Positions 1 to 9,225 of a stretch of 64,000 nucleotides of DNA are shown one piece after another; the stretch's first letter is position 1; the number at the start of each line of letters is the position of its first letter. A model generated the notes under the pieces. That model was not told the DNA's origin and searched no databases. It saw only the letters and a program-made list of their open reading frames with translations. The position numbers were made by a program, and so were the translations under genes. Source of the stretch: Chryseobacterium sp. W4I1 (GTDB taxonomy: Bacteria; Bacteroidota; Bacteroidia; Flavobacteriales; Weeksellaceae); assembly GCF_030816115.1 (NCBI RefSeq), contig NZ_JAUSXQ010000001.1:3410001-3474000 (forward strand), given 5' to 3'.

Positions 1-2
1 GC

Positions 3-416
3 TGTGACAGAAAAAAGAATGAGTTTATTCCGTTGGATCATATGACCTTTATAAACAGCTATTACAAAAACTCTGTAAAGATTTCTTATTATATATTGAT
101 AGACAATCCTGATTCAGAAAATATTTTAAAAAAAGAAATCATAAAATATGCAAAAAAGAAATTACAATACAACAAATCATTGGCGCAGAAAAATATAGCT
201 TCAATAAATTTCGTTTTTTATAAAAAAACAGGTAATACCTCTTATTTTATAACACATAAAGAAAATTCAGACGGATTACTCAGTGAAGAAATATCTCATT
301 ATCAGGAAGATTTTATAGCTAATTATTATGTAAGTAAATGCAAGGAAGGTACTATTGAAAAAATATATATGTATCAACTATTGGAAGAAACTATTTCGAA
401 TACCTGCAAAAAATAA
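3..416 (+). CDS. 3' end of an unrecognised gene, start outside the window
   Basis: The frame is open from the left edge, so only the last 137 codons of this gene are seen; the in-window TTG at 33 and ATG at 42 are not needed as starts. The visible protein is lysine- and tyrosine-rich, without a transmembrane stretch or a motif I recognise. The first visible residue is Cys, so an upstream lipobox cannot be excluded. It ends 6 nt before the next gene, so it probably belongs to the same transcript as the PAAR-like effector at 1232. Its function is unknown; a role as a small accessory or immunity factor of the effector locus is only inference from position. Confidence 0.55.
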   Translation, partial: CDRKKNEFIPLDHMTFINSYYKNSVKISYYILIDNPDSENILKKEIIKYAKKKLQYNKSLAQKNIASINFVFYKKTGNTSYFITHKENSDGLLSEEISHYQEDFIANYYVSKCKEGTIEKIYMYQLLEETISNTCKK

Positions 417-422
417 AAAAGC

Positions 423-1214
423 ATGGAAGAAACCCGAGTAAAACCTTTTCAAAAATATCAAGGAACACACCTTTATCATGTAGAGGGTTCCCTTCAGATA
501 CAGTTTGGCGAAACCAAAGGTTTTCATTCTTCCTGTAAACTTACCATTCATGAAACAGAAAATGAAGACCAGACTAAAAACTGGCTGATAGAAAAGATAG
601 AGGATCTTCCCCTTCCCTCTGAAAATAGTTTTATGGAAATTCTTCATACCCTGGAACAGAGTTCTTATCCCGCAGAAATAAAAGTAGACGAAAAAGGTGT
701 TTTTCTCCAGGCTACCAATCATCAGAAAAATATAGAAGACTGGAAACAAAAAACTTCAGGAATTCAGGAAAAGTATCATAATGCCGATGTTTTCAGAAAC
801 CAATACCTGGCAGCTTTTGAAGATGAAGAAATTTTTTATAGAAATAAACGTAAAGAACCATTCTGGAATCTGCTGCTTTTTGCTCCTTCCTACGTAGACA
901 ACGGTGGAAAAAATGAGGAGGTCATGACATGGAATATTAAGGGAATCGGAGATATAGAATGTGTAGGCACCATCACAGCAGAACAGAGAGATTATGGTTT
1001 TGATGCATTCTTCATTTCAGAAACCATTGTTCCAGATTATATAAAAGAAGAACTAGGCAAAAAATACCTGCACAAAGCAGAACAGTATAAAGCTGAGCTT
1101 ACCATACATATGGAGTATAATTCTCCGAAAAAACAGTATTCAAAGAAGAAGGCTGAATTTACATTATCAGCCGGTAAAAAAATAGTATACAGGGAGACAA
1201 GCAGTATTATTTAA
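423..1214 (+). CDS. hypothetical protein upstream of PAAR-like effector
   Basis: This 263-residue protein has no signal peptide and no membrane segment, so it is predicted to be cytoplasmic. It is rich in charged residues and reads like an alpha/beta fold, with no family I can name. It starts with ATG 6 nt after the previous stop and ends 17 nt before the DUF4280 effector, so it is tightly coupled to that gene. Genes in this position next to PAAR or VgrG-like effectors are often adaptors or chaperones that load the effector on the spike. That role is an inference from context only. Confidence 0.7.
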   Translation: MEETRVKPFQKYQGTHLYHVEGSLQIQFGETKGFHSSCKLTIHETENEDQTKNWLIEKIEDLPLPSENSFMEILHTLEQSSYPAEIKVDEKGVFLQATNHQKNIEDWKQKTSGIQEKYHNADVFRNQYLAAFEDEEIFYRNKRKEPFWNLLLFAPSYVDNGGKNEEVMTWNIKGIGDIECVGTITAEQRDYGFDAFFISETIVPDYIKEELGKKYLHKAEQYKAELTIHMEYNSPKKQYSKKKAEFTLSAGKKIVYRETSSII

Positions 1215-1231
1215 CTTTATGAACACATGAT

Positions 1232-4200
1232 ATGGCAGATAAAGGATTTATTATTGTAGAAGGGGCTACCGCATTCTGCAGCAGTTCTATAGCCAATAAT
1301 TCTAAAGGAACCGCCGTTCCTATGGAAGTAAAAAGCCAGAAAAAGAAACTTGGAAAAAATAAATATTTTGCCCAAAGCAAACCTGTGGCTACTTATCTGG
1401 ATGATAAAGCTGAAAGTTTCGGCGGAGGCAATGGATTTGGAAACTGTAAAGGTTCAGATGGAAAGCCGTATCCATGCAAAGGAAAGTGCAACCTTAAATA
1501 CAAAGACTATTATGAAAACGTAGAATTCAACAAAAGTATGAAAGTACTTTTAGATGTTTCTACTGCCACCTGCCCCGGATATGGTGTGCCGGGAACCATT
1601 GCCTTTGCCACTACCGGACAAGCCAACAATGTTTCTCAAATCGACGTAAAAGAGGCGGATGAATTCTCGGTAGCCAATACCTCACCACAATGGGCAACTT
1701 CAGATACATCATCCACTACTACATCAGTAAATTCCATTTCAATGACCCTTCCTGTTCCTGTAACCAAACCTACCGGAATCTATTATTATGTCCAGATTCC
1801 CAAAAGTCCTTTTAGTTCTTTTATGAATCCCTTCTCTGCCGACAATCTTACATTGAACGCCCAGTTTAAGGGAGATGCCACAAAGATTATATGGGCTCTT
1901 TTCAAAGGAGAAGATACCAAAGACAAAGTAAAAACTTTCATAGGCTTGGGAAGTATTTTCAATCAATCTTTAAGTAAAACTTTTGACACTCTTCCGGAAG
2001 GAAAATACCGAATCGAAGCATATGGAAAGAAAGCCGGTGATAAAAACTGCGCGATCATCATTGAAGTTGTAAAAGATTTCGTTAAAAAGATTGTTATTCC
2101 CGGAACTTCCACTCTCATCAATATACCTGTTCCCGTATCTGTAGAATATAAATTGAATACAAGCGCTGATCAGATGAAAATTCTGAACAGAAATAGTTTT
2201 TTACCTTTAACCAATACAGCGCAATGGCGTATAAAACAGGGAACAACAGTGCTGTACAACAGTCATTCAGGAACAACTTCACCTCATCTTGTCGGTGTAG
2301 GTAAAGTTGGAGGAAATGCAATGCTTAGCTTTAAAAATGCAGGTAAATATACCATAGAAGCATTTACGGATCCCAATGATCCCAAACCTGAATCTGTAGA
2401 AATAAAAATTGAGAATACATTAGGCGTTATGGGCGTAAGCGGAGAGCCAGGGCTGCTCCGACCTGGCGATATGCTAAAAATTCAGGCTTCTAAGTTCAAT
2501 GTAGCTTATCTGCCAAATACAGGAAAAACAGTACACTGGTACCTTAAAAAGGAAGGAGCAGGAAGAATTACAGCATTTGAAAATTCAGCATCATTCAAAA
2601 CTGCGGTGATCAATAAAAAAGCAGATGCTTTCCTTAGTCAGGATGCTCAGCTTTCCAGTGGGCAATATCTGGGAAAATATGTTCTTGAAGCGTATGCAAA
2701 TCCGCTCGGTGCAGGCAAGCAGCCGGCTTTCACAGGTTCGGATACTTTTAATTTCGAGATTATCAACAATGTTATTGATAAGTTCTCACTTCCTGCAGGA
2801 AATATCCCCAAAGGAACAAAAGTAAAATATACCGCAACAGCCAGAATTGCTACCCTGGCCGGAAATGAGGCGATAAAAATAGAAGTCCCGCAGAATGTTA
2901 CGGATAATGGAGATGGAACACTTACCTTCAACGAGCTGGGCGAGTTTACCATTTCAGCTTATTTAACCGGCACGAATACGGATAATAAAAAAATTGATAC
3001 AAAAATAAAAGTTTCACAGCCCGCTATAAAAAGAGCACTCTGGGCATATGGAACAGGAGTAAAACGTACCGAAACAGGTTTTGGAGAAGAAACCTATGGC
3101 TTTGTGGAAATAGATGGTCTTCAGAATCAGACTCTGAAAGTAAAGGTCTGGGTAAAAGGCGAAGGGGACGATTTTTACAAGGAGAAAGAAAAATACATGC
3201 TGGAAGAAAAAAGCGTAACACTTAATAATGAAGGTAAAGCCTCCTTTATAATCAATACCAGCGAAGATTATAGGAAAAAACTGGATACTGCCATTCCTAA
3301 AACAGCAGAAAATCCCACACCAAAATACCGTTTTGTATTTACGATAGAATTGCAGGCAGGCACTTCAACAGAGGTAGTATTACCCGGCAATATCTCCATA
3401 GCCGGAACAAAACCTGTTGTGATAGATGCCACGACTACGTATCTGGAAGTTCTGGATTCCAATGAAGAACTCATCATTACCTCGGAACAGAAAATAGTTT
3501 CTATTATGTTTTCCACCGAAAACGGAAAAGACATTCAGCGTCAGCAGACGTTCTATGGAAAAACGCACAAGATCTGGGTACATACCGTCAATATGACAGA
3601 AGAAACTCTGAAAATTGATGTGTTTAAGGAAGTTCCCAAAGAAGCTCTCAACGAAAAAGACCACATTATCTATACCCACGAAAGCAAAGAATCCTACAAA
3701 GAAGAAAAAACAGGTAAAGACGGTCTGCTGGAAGTTTCCTTCACAGCGAAAGAAGAATGGAAAAACCCACCTAAAAATTTCGACTACTATATTGCCCAGG
3801 TTTCAAGACAGCTGAAAGATCCTGCCGATCCCAATAAAAAGATATGGAAAGAGGAAAAAACCCAGGTAACCATTAATAATACACTGCCAGCCGATCTTGT
3901 ACGCACCGAAGATATGGAAAAGCTCGGTATAAAAGCTTACAAACAGGATGGAACCGCTTTTACACAAGAAGAAATGCTGGAGCTTCGCAAACAGTTTATA
4001 TTTTATGAAGCTGGTTGCCTGAAGGTTTCCCAGAAAGAAACACCGGAAGCAATTGATAATGATGTGATGCCGGTGGTGGTGGAAATGGCGGAGGTAAAAA
4101 GAGAAGGAAATGGATGTCCCCGTTGCAATGATCCAATAACTGCAGATCAGCTAAAGCAAATATTTCCCAATGCAGATCCTACTATACTGACGCAAGTTGC

Positions 4201-4543
4201 CGCTGCATATACAAAATACATGAAAGAGATCGGTATGAATACCTGCTGGAATAAAGCGCACCTATTTGCTCAGGCCAGAGTGGAATCAGGCACATCCCTT
4301 CATATTAAAGACGGAGAAAATTTCAATTGGTACTGGGAAAAAATACCGGGTACTTTTGCAGCATTCAGAACAACAGAAGGGAGAGAAAATGCAAAACTTT
4401 GGGGACGTGCAGTAGAAAAACCAGCTATACCCGGAGTATCTCAAGAAAATCAAAAAAATATAGCAAACTGGCGCCTATTCTCCAACAAGTGCCAAAGGGA
4501 AAGAATTAGGAAATACGGAATCTGGAGACGGATGGAACTTTAG
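1232..4543 (+). CDS. PAAR-like (DUF4280) effector, N-terminal part, frameshifted
   Basis: The N-terminal ~130 residues resemble DUF4280, a PAAR-like spike-tip domain, with conserved glycines and cysteines (GKGxC-type stretches near residues 70-90). Several Ig-like beta modules fill residues ~170-900. From ~960 a GH19 chitinase/muramidase-like domain begins, with the ARVESG segment carrying the expected catalytic Glu. After IANW (about residue 1080) the frame is lost: the true continuation, reading AYSPTSAKGKELGNTESGDG, lies in another frame. One extra base near 4472 explains this, and the last ~24 residues here are out of frame. The intact gene would run 1232-5519 and encode about 1428 residues. 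Such proteins ride on type VI-like or contractile injection systems and cut peptidoglycan in the target periplasm; the delivery route is inferred. Confidence 0.85.
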   Translation: MADKGFIIVEGATAFCSSSIANNSKGTAVPMEVKSQKKKLGKNKYFAQSKPVATYLDDKAESFGGGNGFGNCKGSDGKPYPCKGKCNLKYKDYYENVEFNKSMKVLLDVSTATCPGYGVPGTIAFATTGQANNVSQIDVKEADEFSVANTSPQWATSDTSSTTTSVNSISMTLPVPVTKPTGIYYYVQIPKSPFSSFMNPFSADNLTLNAQFKGDATKIIWALFKGEDTKDKVKTFIGLGSIFNQSLSKTFDTLPEGKYRIEAYGKKAGDKNCAIIIEVVKDFVKKIVIPGTSTLINIPVPVSVEYKLNTSADQMKILNRNSFLPLTNTAQWRIKQGTTVLYNSHSGTTSPHLVGVGKVGGNAMLSFKNAGKYTIEAFTDPNDPKPESVEIKIENTLGVMGVSGEPGLLRPGDMLKIQASKFNVAYLPNTGKTVHWYLKKEGAGRITAFENSASFKTAVINKKADAFLSQDAQLSSGQYLGKYVLEAYANPLGAGKQPAFTGSDTFNFEIINNVIDKFSLPAGNIPKGTKVKYTATARIATLAGNEAIKIEVPQNVTDNGDGTLTFNELGEFTISAYLTGTNTDNKKIDTKIKVSQPAIKRALWAYGTGVKRTETGFGEETYGFVEIDGLQNQTLKVKVWVKGEGDDFYKEKEKYMLEEKSVTLNNEGKASFIINTSEDYRKKLDTAIPKTAENPTPKYRFVFTIELQAGTSTEVVLPGNISIAGTKPVVIDATTTYLEVLDSNEELIITSEQKIVSIMFSTENGKDIQRQQTFYGKTHKIWVHTVNMTEETLKIDVFKEVPKEALNEKDHIIYTHESKESYKEEKTGKDGLLEVSFTAKEEWKNPPKNFDYYIAQVSRQLKDPADPNKKIWKEEKTQVTINNTLPADLVRTEDMEKLGIKAYKQDGTAFTQEEMLELRKQFIFYEAGCLKVSQKETPEAIDNDVMPVVVEMAEVKREGNGCPRCNDPITADQLKQIFPNADPTILTQVAAAYTKYMKEIGMNTCWNKAHLFAQARVESGTSLHIKDGENFNWYWEKIPGTFAAFRTTEGRENAKLWGRAVEKPAIPGVSQENQKNIANWRLFSNKCQRERIRKYGIWRRMEL

Positions 4544-4643
4544 AGGTAAAGGTCTTATACAGCTGACCGGAAGAAAGGCCTATGAATATGCCAACACTTA
4601 TACAAAAAAAGAAGGAGCAGATATTATCGCAGATCCGGATCTA

Positions 4644-5519
4644 GTGTTAACCAACGTTGCGATTTCTGTAATTTCTTCCATGGCTTTTTTCAAATGGAAA
4701 GGGATCAATTCAATCGTCAATGGATCGAAAGATACTTTACCTGTAAGCAAAAAAGTGGGTAAAATGGTAGAAACGAAAGATGAACAGGGAAAAACATCTG
4801 ACAACTACAAAGAAAAGCAAAAGGCATTTGATGACTTTACTTCCAAGACATTCAAAACCTCAGAATGTGAATGGGGCAAAGCAGTAGATATCAATCTTGC
4901 TGGAAGGAGTCCATGGATGGAAATTGCAATTGCTGAAGCTAAAGTATATGGTGGTAAAGATGAAGGAACAATCGACAGCAGAATCAAAACTTATCATAAA
5001 GACGGAGGAGGAACGGATGCAGGAAGTGGGACAGCATGGTGTGCATCATTTGTATGTTGGTGTATTGAGCAAAAAGATCTACCAAGTCCGCATTCTGCAG
5101 GCTCCAGAATGTTTTTGACCAGTGCTAAGGCTGAAAAATGTGAGGCATTCTTTGGTGCGGTGGCTATATTTTCAGACTGTAATTCTACAGGGACCAATAT
5201 AGAAACCTCCGGACACGCTACATTTGTTTTCGGAAAACTGCCAGGGACAGAAATCTATGCCTGCCTGGGTGGAAATCAATCTGACAAATTGAAAATGTCA
5301 AGCTATAATTGCAGCGGAAATGTTTTTGTATCATGGAAGGAGAAAAATGGAACAGAACATTATAAAATTTTTAGAGGATTTTATAAACCTAAAGGCTATG
5401 TTATTAAAGACCTGGATAAGTTAAATAACAATGATAATTATTCATCTGCGGATGAAGCTAGCAAAAAAGCGTTAAATTTAGATATTAAATCAGATGAAAA
5501 TGGCGAAAGTTCAAGGTAA
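4644..5519 (+). CDS. C-terminal part of the frameshifted effector: GH19 end plus NlpC/P60-like amidase
   Basis: This frame is open from 4464, and the GTG at 4644 is merely the first in-frame start, so this is probably not a separate gene. Upstream of the GTG the frame encodes the GH19 hallmark GWNFRGKGLIQLTGR at about 4527-4571. Downstream comes a cysteine amidase/endopeptidase-like domain of the TIGR02594 kind, with TAWCASFV carrying the candidate nucleophile Cys and SGHATFVFG the candidate His. The two catalytic domains together suggest that both the glycan strands and the peptide stems of peptidoglycan are attacked. The end overlaps the following lipoprotein gene by 26 nt. If the frameshift is real, this part may not be made. 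Confidence 0.75.
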   Translation: MLTNVAISVISSMAFFKWKGINSIVNGSKDTLPVSKKVGKMVETKDEQGKTSDNYKEKQKAFDDFTSKTFKTSECEWGKAVDINLAGRSPWMEIAIAEAKVYGGKDEGTIDSRIKTYHKDGGGTDAGSGTAWCASFVCWCIEQKDLPSPHSAGSRMFLTSAKAEKCEAFFGAVAIFSDCNSTGTNIETSGHATFVFGKLPGTEIYACLGGNQSDKLKMSSYNCSGNVFVSWKEKNGTEHYKIFRGFYKPKGYVIKDLDKLNNNDNYSSADEASKKALNLDIKSDENGESSR

Positions 5520-6702
5520 ACTTATTATAACTAAGATTTTAATTGCTTCCTGCTTTTTCTGTCTCATCCAATGTCAGGAAAAAAAGCAGGAGGTGATTAA
5601 TCCACATCTAAAAACCAATAACATGCAAAAAATAGAAATAAGCTCTGTTTTGGCGGAACAATTAAAGAAAGGGGCCGCTGAGGAATATGGAAGTTTTAGC
5701 AATTATTCTGAAAAGGACCTTAATTCCTTAATTGAAATTGAAGACTCTATCCTTCAATCCAATGGCTATAAAAATCCTGATAACAACCAGTTTGCTGCAA
5801 AAGTGGAACAAATTTTTGGCCGAAAAATAGATTACAATTCAACCACTAACTTTTTAAAACTGGACACCTCTGACAAATGTGATAAGGAGCTGAACTTTGT
5901 ACCCCTATCTTCAGAACATCAGAACCTATATATATCTAAAAAAAATAAATTCCTTTCCTATTTTTACCCTATTCCTTTGATCATTGACTATCAGAAGCAA
6001 TATCCTGAACTGAAAAATATCGAAGATAGTCCTATTGATATTGAAACAAACGATGGACCCAATACAATAAAACGCTGGAAAGATATACCTAATTTAAAAG
6101 AACAGCAAAAAAAGAATACTCAGACATTAGTAGCCCGTAATATGTACCTGTTTAATGATAATAAAACATATACGACATGGCTGGTTACACAGGACCCTAT
6201 CTTCGTGAAGTTATTGGTTAAACAATATGGCTATACCAAAGAACCTAAGTTTAATGATTTGGCCATGAATGATTATCTTGAAAAGTACCAGACATCGCCT
6301 GATATCGGAGATATTATCTTTGTAAAAAACTGTAATGGAGCATTAGAAATAAGAACCGAACTTCTAACCTATATCAAAAATCACACGAAAGCTGATGAAA
6401 ACAGATTACTGACTGGCTTAGAAAATTTCGGATATGCATTAGAAAATAACAATACTTTTACAAAAGACGAGAAATATAAAATATTAGCCTACATCGGCAA
6501 TACAGTAGACCCATTCTATCTGGATTTTGCAGGGATTACTTCCGGTAATGCCTCATGGAATGCCGAAAGCGTACTTTATAACAGTTCGGTAAAGGATAAA
6601 AATATAATAGCCATATTCAAGAAAAATAATTATTACGGACTCCCTGATCTTAAAGAAAGCTTAATAAGAGTACAAGGAATTCTGGAACATGATTCACAAT
6701 AA
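5494..6702 (+). CDS. lipoprotein, candidate immunity protein of the effector
   Basis: The 402-residue product begins with a signal peptide ending in a lipobox-like LIQC at about residue 27, so it should be a lipoprotein in the periplasm or outer membrane. The rest is soluble, and I do not recognise a family. The ATG at 5494 lies inside the 3' end of the effector (26 nt overlap); ATG 5500 is an alternative start. Overlap with a peptidoglycan-hydrolase effector plus a periplasm-facing location is what is expected of a cognate immunity protein. This is inference from context, with no sequence match to a known immunity family. Confidence 0.75.
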   Translation: MKMAKVQGKLIITKILIASCFFCLIQCQEKKQEVINPHLKTNNMQKIEISSVLAEQLKKGAAEEYGSFSNYSEKDLNSLIEIEDSILQSNGYKNPDNNQFAAKVEQIFGRKIDYNSTTNFLKLDTSDKCDKELNFVPLSSEHQNLYISKKNKFLSYFYPIPLIIDYQKQYPELKNIEDSPIDIETNDGPNTIKRWKDIPNLKEQQKKNTQTLVARNMYLFNDNKTYTTWLVTQDPIFVKLLVKQYGYTKEPKFNDLAMNDYLEKYQTSPDIGDIIFVKNCNGALEIRTELLTYIKNHTKADENRLLTGLENFGYALENNNTFTKDEKYKILAYIGNTVDPFYLDFAGITSGNASWNAESVLYNSSVKDKNIIAIFKKNNYYGLPDLKESLIRVQGILEHDSQ

Positions 6703-6889
6703 CGTTTAGATACAAGTATAATTTTTCAGATTATGATTTTTTAATATTTCAGCATAAGAATTATAAAATTGATGAGAATAGTCATCCGTGAAAACTAAAC
6801 ATCTAATTCGCCATCTTTTTGCTCTTATAATTTCAACAATTTTTGTAATTCCCAAGCCATAAGCGAAGAAAAAATAAAGAAACATATTC

Positions 6890-7753
6890 ATGACAACTAT
6901 TTCACTTAAAAAATCTCTCCAATCAGTTTTTTCTTTGCTGATTCTTTTACTTCTACCGGTATGCATTTCTGCACAGGAACTGGATCAGGTAATTTTAAAG
7001 CAGGATTTATTATTCAGGAATGTTCTTAGCAAAAAAGATTACGGTGTGCATGGAGATATAAGAAAATTACAAATAACAAATTCTAATTTTGGTGACAAGG
7101 TTACCAAATACTATGAAACTGTTTACTTTTCCGAAGCAGGAGTACTAACAAAAAAAGAACTGTATGGGGAAGGAGAAAGAGAGGCAGTAGAAACTTTGCT
7201 TTACCATTACAATAATAACAAACTTGACAGCATAACAAACAATTCCCATACAGCAAAGCAAGTTTTTATTTATGATGACCAGAATAAACTTATTAAAAAG
7301 GTCAGTTATGGAAAATATGAAGAAAATAAGGATGAAATAGATGAAGAGGAAACCTTTCATTATAATTCTGAGAATTTTATAATCAAATCCGTCAAATCTA
7401 CAAATCTTGTAATAGAATGTAAGTACAACAAAAATAACCAGATTGTACAGACCAAAAGCTTTTCTACAGACAGCCCGAAAGATATTGACGTTATAGAATA
7501 TCAGTTCCGGGCTTTAACTGATAAACCAGATATAATCATTACCAAAAGGAATGGAAAAGTTCAAAATACAGTCCTAAACAAATTTGATACAAAAGAAAAT
7601 ACAATTGAAACAACGATTATCTTTCCGGATAAAACTGGCAGAACAACAAAAAACAGCCTTACCTATGATAATAATGGTAATATTGTATCTAACATCACCT
7701 CAAATAATGAAGGAAAAACTGGTGAAAGAATTCAGAAAATTGAATATCAATAA
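6890..7753 (+). CDS. secreted protein with YD-like beta-hairpin repeats
   Basis: The 287-residue protein has a clear N-terminal signal peptide ending near ISAQ, without a lipobox Cys. The body holds several imperfect repeats of about 20 residues with the pattern tyr-x-x-asn-x-lys-ile (for example VFIYDDQNKLIKKVSY, then CKYNKNNQIVQTKSF and SLTYDNNGNIVSNIT), like the YD/Rhs-type beta hairpins that Bacteroidota proteins often carry. It lies 187 nt after the lipoprotein gene, in the same direction. It could be a second factor of the effector locus or an unrelated envelope protein; function is unknown. Confidence 0.75.
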   Translation: MTTISLKKSLQSVFSLLILLLLPVCISAQELDQVILKQDLLFRNVLSKKDYGVHGDIRKLQITNSNFGDKVTKYYETVYFSEAGVLTKKELYGEGEREAVETLLYHYNNNKLDSITNNSHTAKQVFIYDDQNKLIKKVSYGKYEENKDEIDEEETFHYNSENFIIKSVKSTNLVIECKYNKNNQIVQTKSFSTDSPKDIDVIEYQFRALTDKPDIIITKRNGKVQNTVLNKFDTKENTIETTIIFPDKTGRTTKNSLTYDNNGNIVSNITSNNEGKTGERIQKIEYQ

Positions 7754-7953
7754 TTTTTTTTCAGCAAAAAGAAAAAAATTACAACAGTTCCTTTCTAAAA
7801 TAATACAGGAGCCTACCGAAAGATATAAAACCTACACCCTCTTATCAGCAAAAGAAATATTTTCTAAAACAGCATAACATAGCCCAAAAATACACTTTAA
7901 ATACTGCAGTGTACCCTATTACGTTTTTGTTTATGCATCTCATTAATAATCCT

Positions 7954-7961
7954 TAAATTTG
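7954..7961 (+). promoter_or_regulatory. rocD promoter, -7 box
   Basis: TAAATTTG matches the Bacteroidota -7 consensus TAnnTTTG and ends 16 nt before the rocD ATG. I see no well-spaced -33 TTG, so only the -7 element is claimed. Confidence 0.55.
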
Positions 7962-7977
7962 TCAAAAACCAAAACAT

Positions 7978-9225
7978 ATGTCAACAGCAGCAACAGCAAA
8001 AAATTCACAATATTTTATTGACCTTGAAGACAAACATGGAGCACACAATTATCACCCTCTTCCAGTAGTTCTTGACCGTGGAGAAGGCGTTTTTGTATGG
8101 GATGTGGAAGGCAAAAAATATTATGATTTTCTTTCAGCATATTCTGCTGTCAACCAGGGACATTCTCACCCTAAGATTGTTAATGCATTGGTAGCTCAGG
8201 CTCAAAAACTGGCCCTGACTTCAAGAGCGTTCTACAATTCAAACCTGGGAGAATACGAACAGAAGATCACTACACTTTTCGGATTCGATAAGGTACTTCC
8301 TATGAATTCCGGAGCTGAAGCCGTAGAAACTGCCGTAAAATTAGCCAGAAAATGGAGTTATGAAGTAAAAGGGATTTCAGAAAATGCAGCCAAGATTATT
8401 GTTTGTGAAAATAATTTTCACGGAAGGACGACCACCATTGTTTCTTTCTCCAATGATCCGGATGCCAACCAGAATTATGGCCCTTTTACACCAGGATTTA
8501 TTAAAATTCCATACAACGACACCGCAGCATTAGAAGAAGTTTTAAACAGAGAGGCAGGAAACATCGCTGCATTTTTGGTGGAACCTATTCAGGGTGAAGC
8601 GGGTGTATATGTTCCGGATGAAGGCTATCTGAAAAACGTTTCTGAACTGTGTAAAAAACATAATGTGCTTTTCATTGCTGATGAAGTGCAGACCGGTATT
8701 GCAAGAACAGGACAATTAATTGCGTGTCATCATGAAAATGTACAGCCCGATATTCTGATCTTAGGAAAAGCCCTTTCCGGAGGAATGTATCCTGTATCCG
8801 CAGTATTGGCCAATGATAATATCATGAGTGTCATTAAGCCTGGCCAGCATGGTTCCACATTCGGAGGTAATCCTATTGCCTGTGCAGTGGCTATGGCCGC
8901 TTTAGATGTGGTAGCTGATGAAAAGCTTTCGGAAAGAGCAGAACAGCTCGGACAGCTTTTCAGAGCTGAGATCAATAAGCTCATCGAAAAAAGTGACCTT
9001 ATTACCAAAGTAAGAGGAAAAGGTCTTCTGAATGCTATTTTGATCAATGACACTCCGGATAGCTCCACAGCATGGAATTTATGTCTTCAGTTGAAAGAAA
9101 ACGGGCTCCTTGCAAAACCTACCCACGGAAATATTATCAGATTGGCACCTCCTTTGGTCATTACAGAAGAGCAGCTTTTAGACTGCGTAAAAATCATTGA
9201 AAAAACTTTTACAGAATTTCATTAA
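7978..9225 (+). CDS. rocD: ornithine--oxo-acid aminotransferase
   Basis: The 415-residue enzyme is a class III PLP aminotransferase that moves the delta-amino group of ornithine to 2-oxoglutarate, giving glutamate semialdehyde (arginine/ornithine breakdown and proline link). Visible hallmarks are [19 protein letters not shown] for cofactor phosphate binding, [10 protein letters not shown] with the Asp that contacts the pyridine nitrogen, and [16 protein letters not shown] with the Schiff-base Lys. Length and start ([20 protein letters not shown]) fit the RocD family, and the -7 box just upstream fixes the start. Its stop overlaps the next ATG by 1 nt, so the glycosyltransferase that follows is probably co-transcribed, although the functions look unrelated. 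Confidence 0.95.
   Translation: MSTAATAKNSQYFIDLEDKHGAHNYHPLPVVLDRGEGVFVWDVEGKKYYDFLSAYSAVNQGHSHPKIVNALVAQAQKLALTSRAFYNSNLGEYEQKITTLFGFDKVLPMNSGAEAVETAVKLARKWSYEVKGISENAAKIIVCENNFHGRTTTIVSFSNDPDANQNYGPFTPGFIKIPYNDTAALEEVLNREAGNIAAFLVEPIQGEAGVYVPDEGYLKNVSELCKKHNVLFIADEVQTGIARTGQLIACHHENVQPDILILGKALSGGMYPVSAVLANDNIMSVIKPGQHGSTFGGNPIACAVAMAALDVVADEKLSERAEQLGQLFRAEINKLIEKSDLITKVRGKGLLNAILINDTPDSSTAWNLCLQLKENGLLAKPTHGNIIRLAPPLVITEEQLLDCVKIIEKTFTEFH

Noticed and set aside
7584..7877. 97-codon plus-strand frame overlapping the YD-like protein and the rocD upstream region
   Set aside because: Most of it is a frame shadow of the 6890 gene, it has no start signal, and the tail in the intergenic part is low-complexity.
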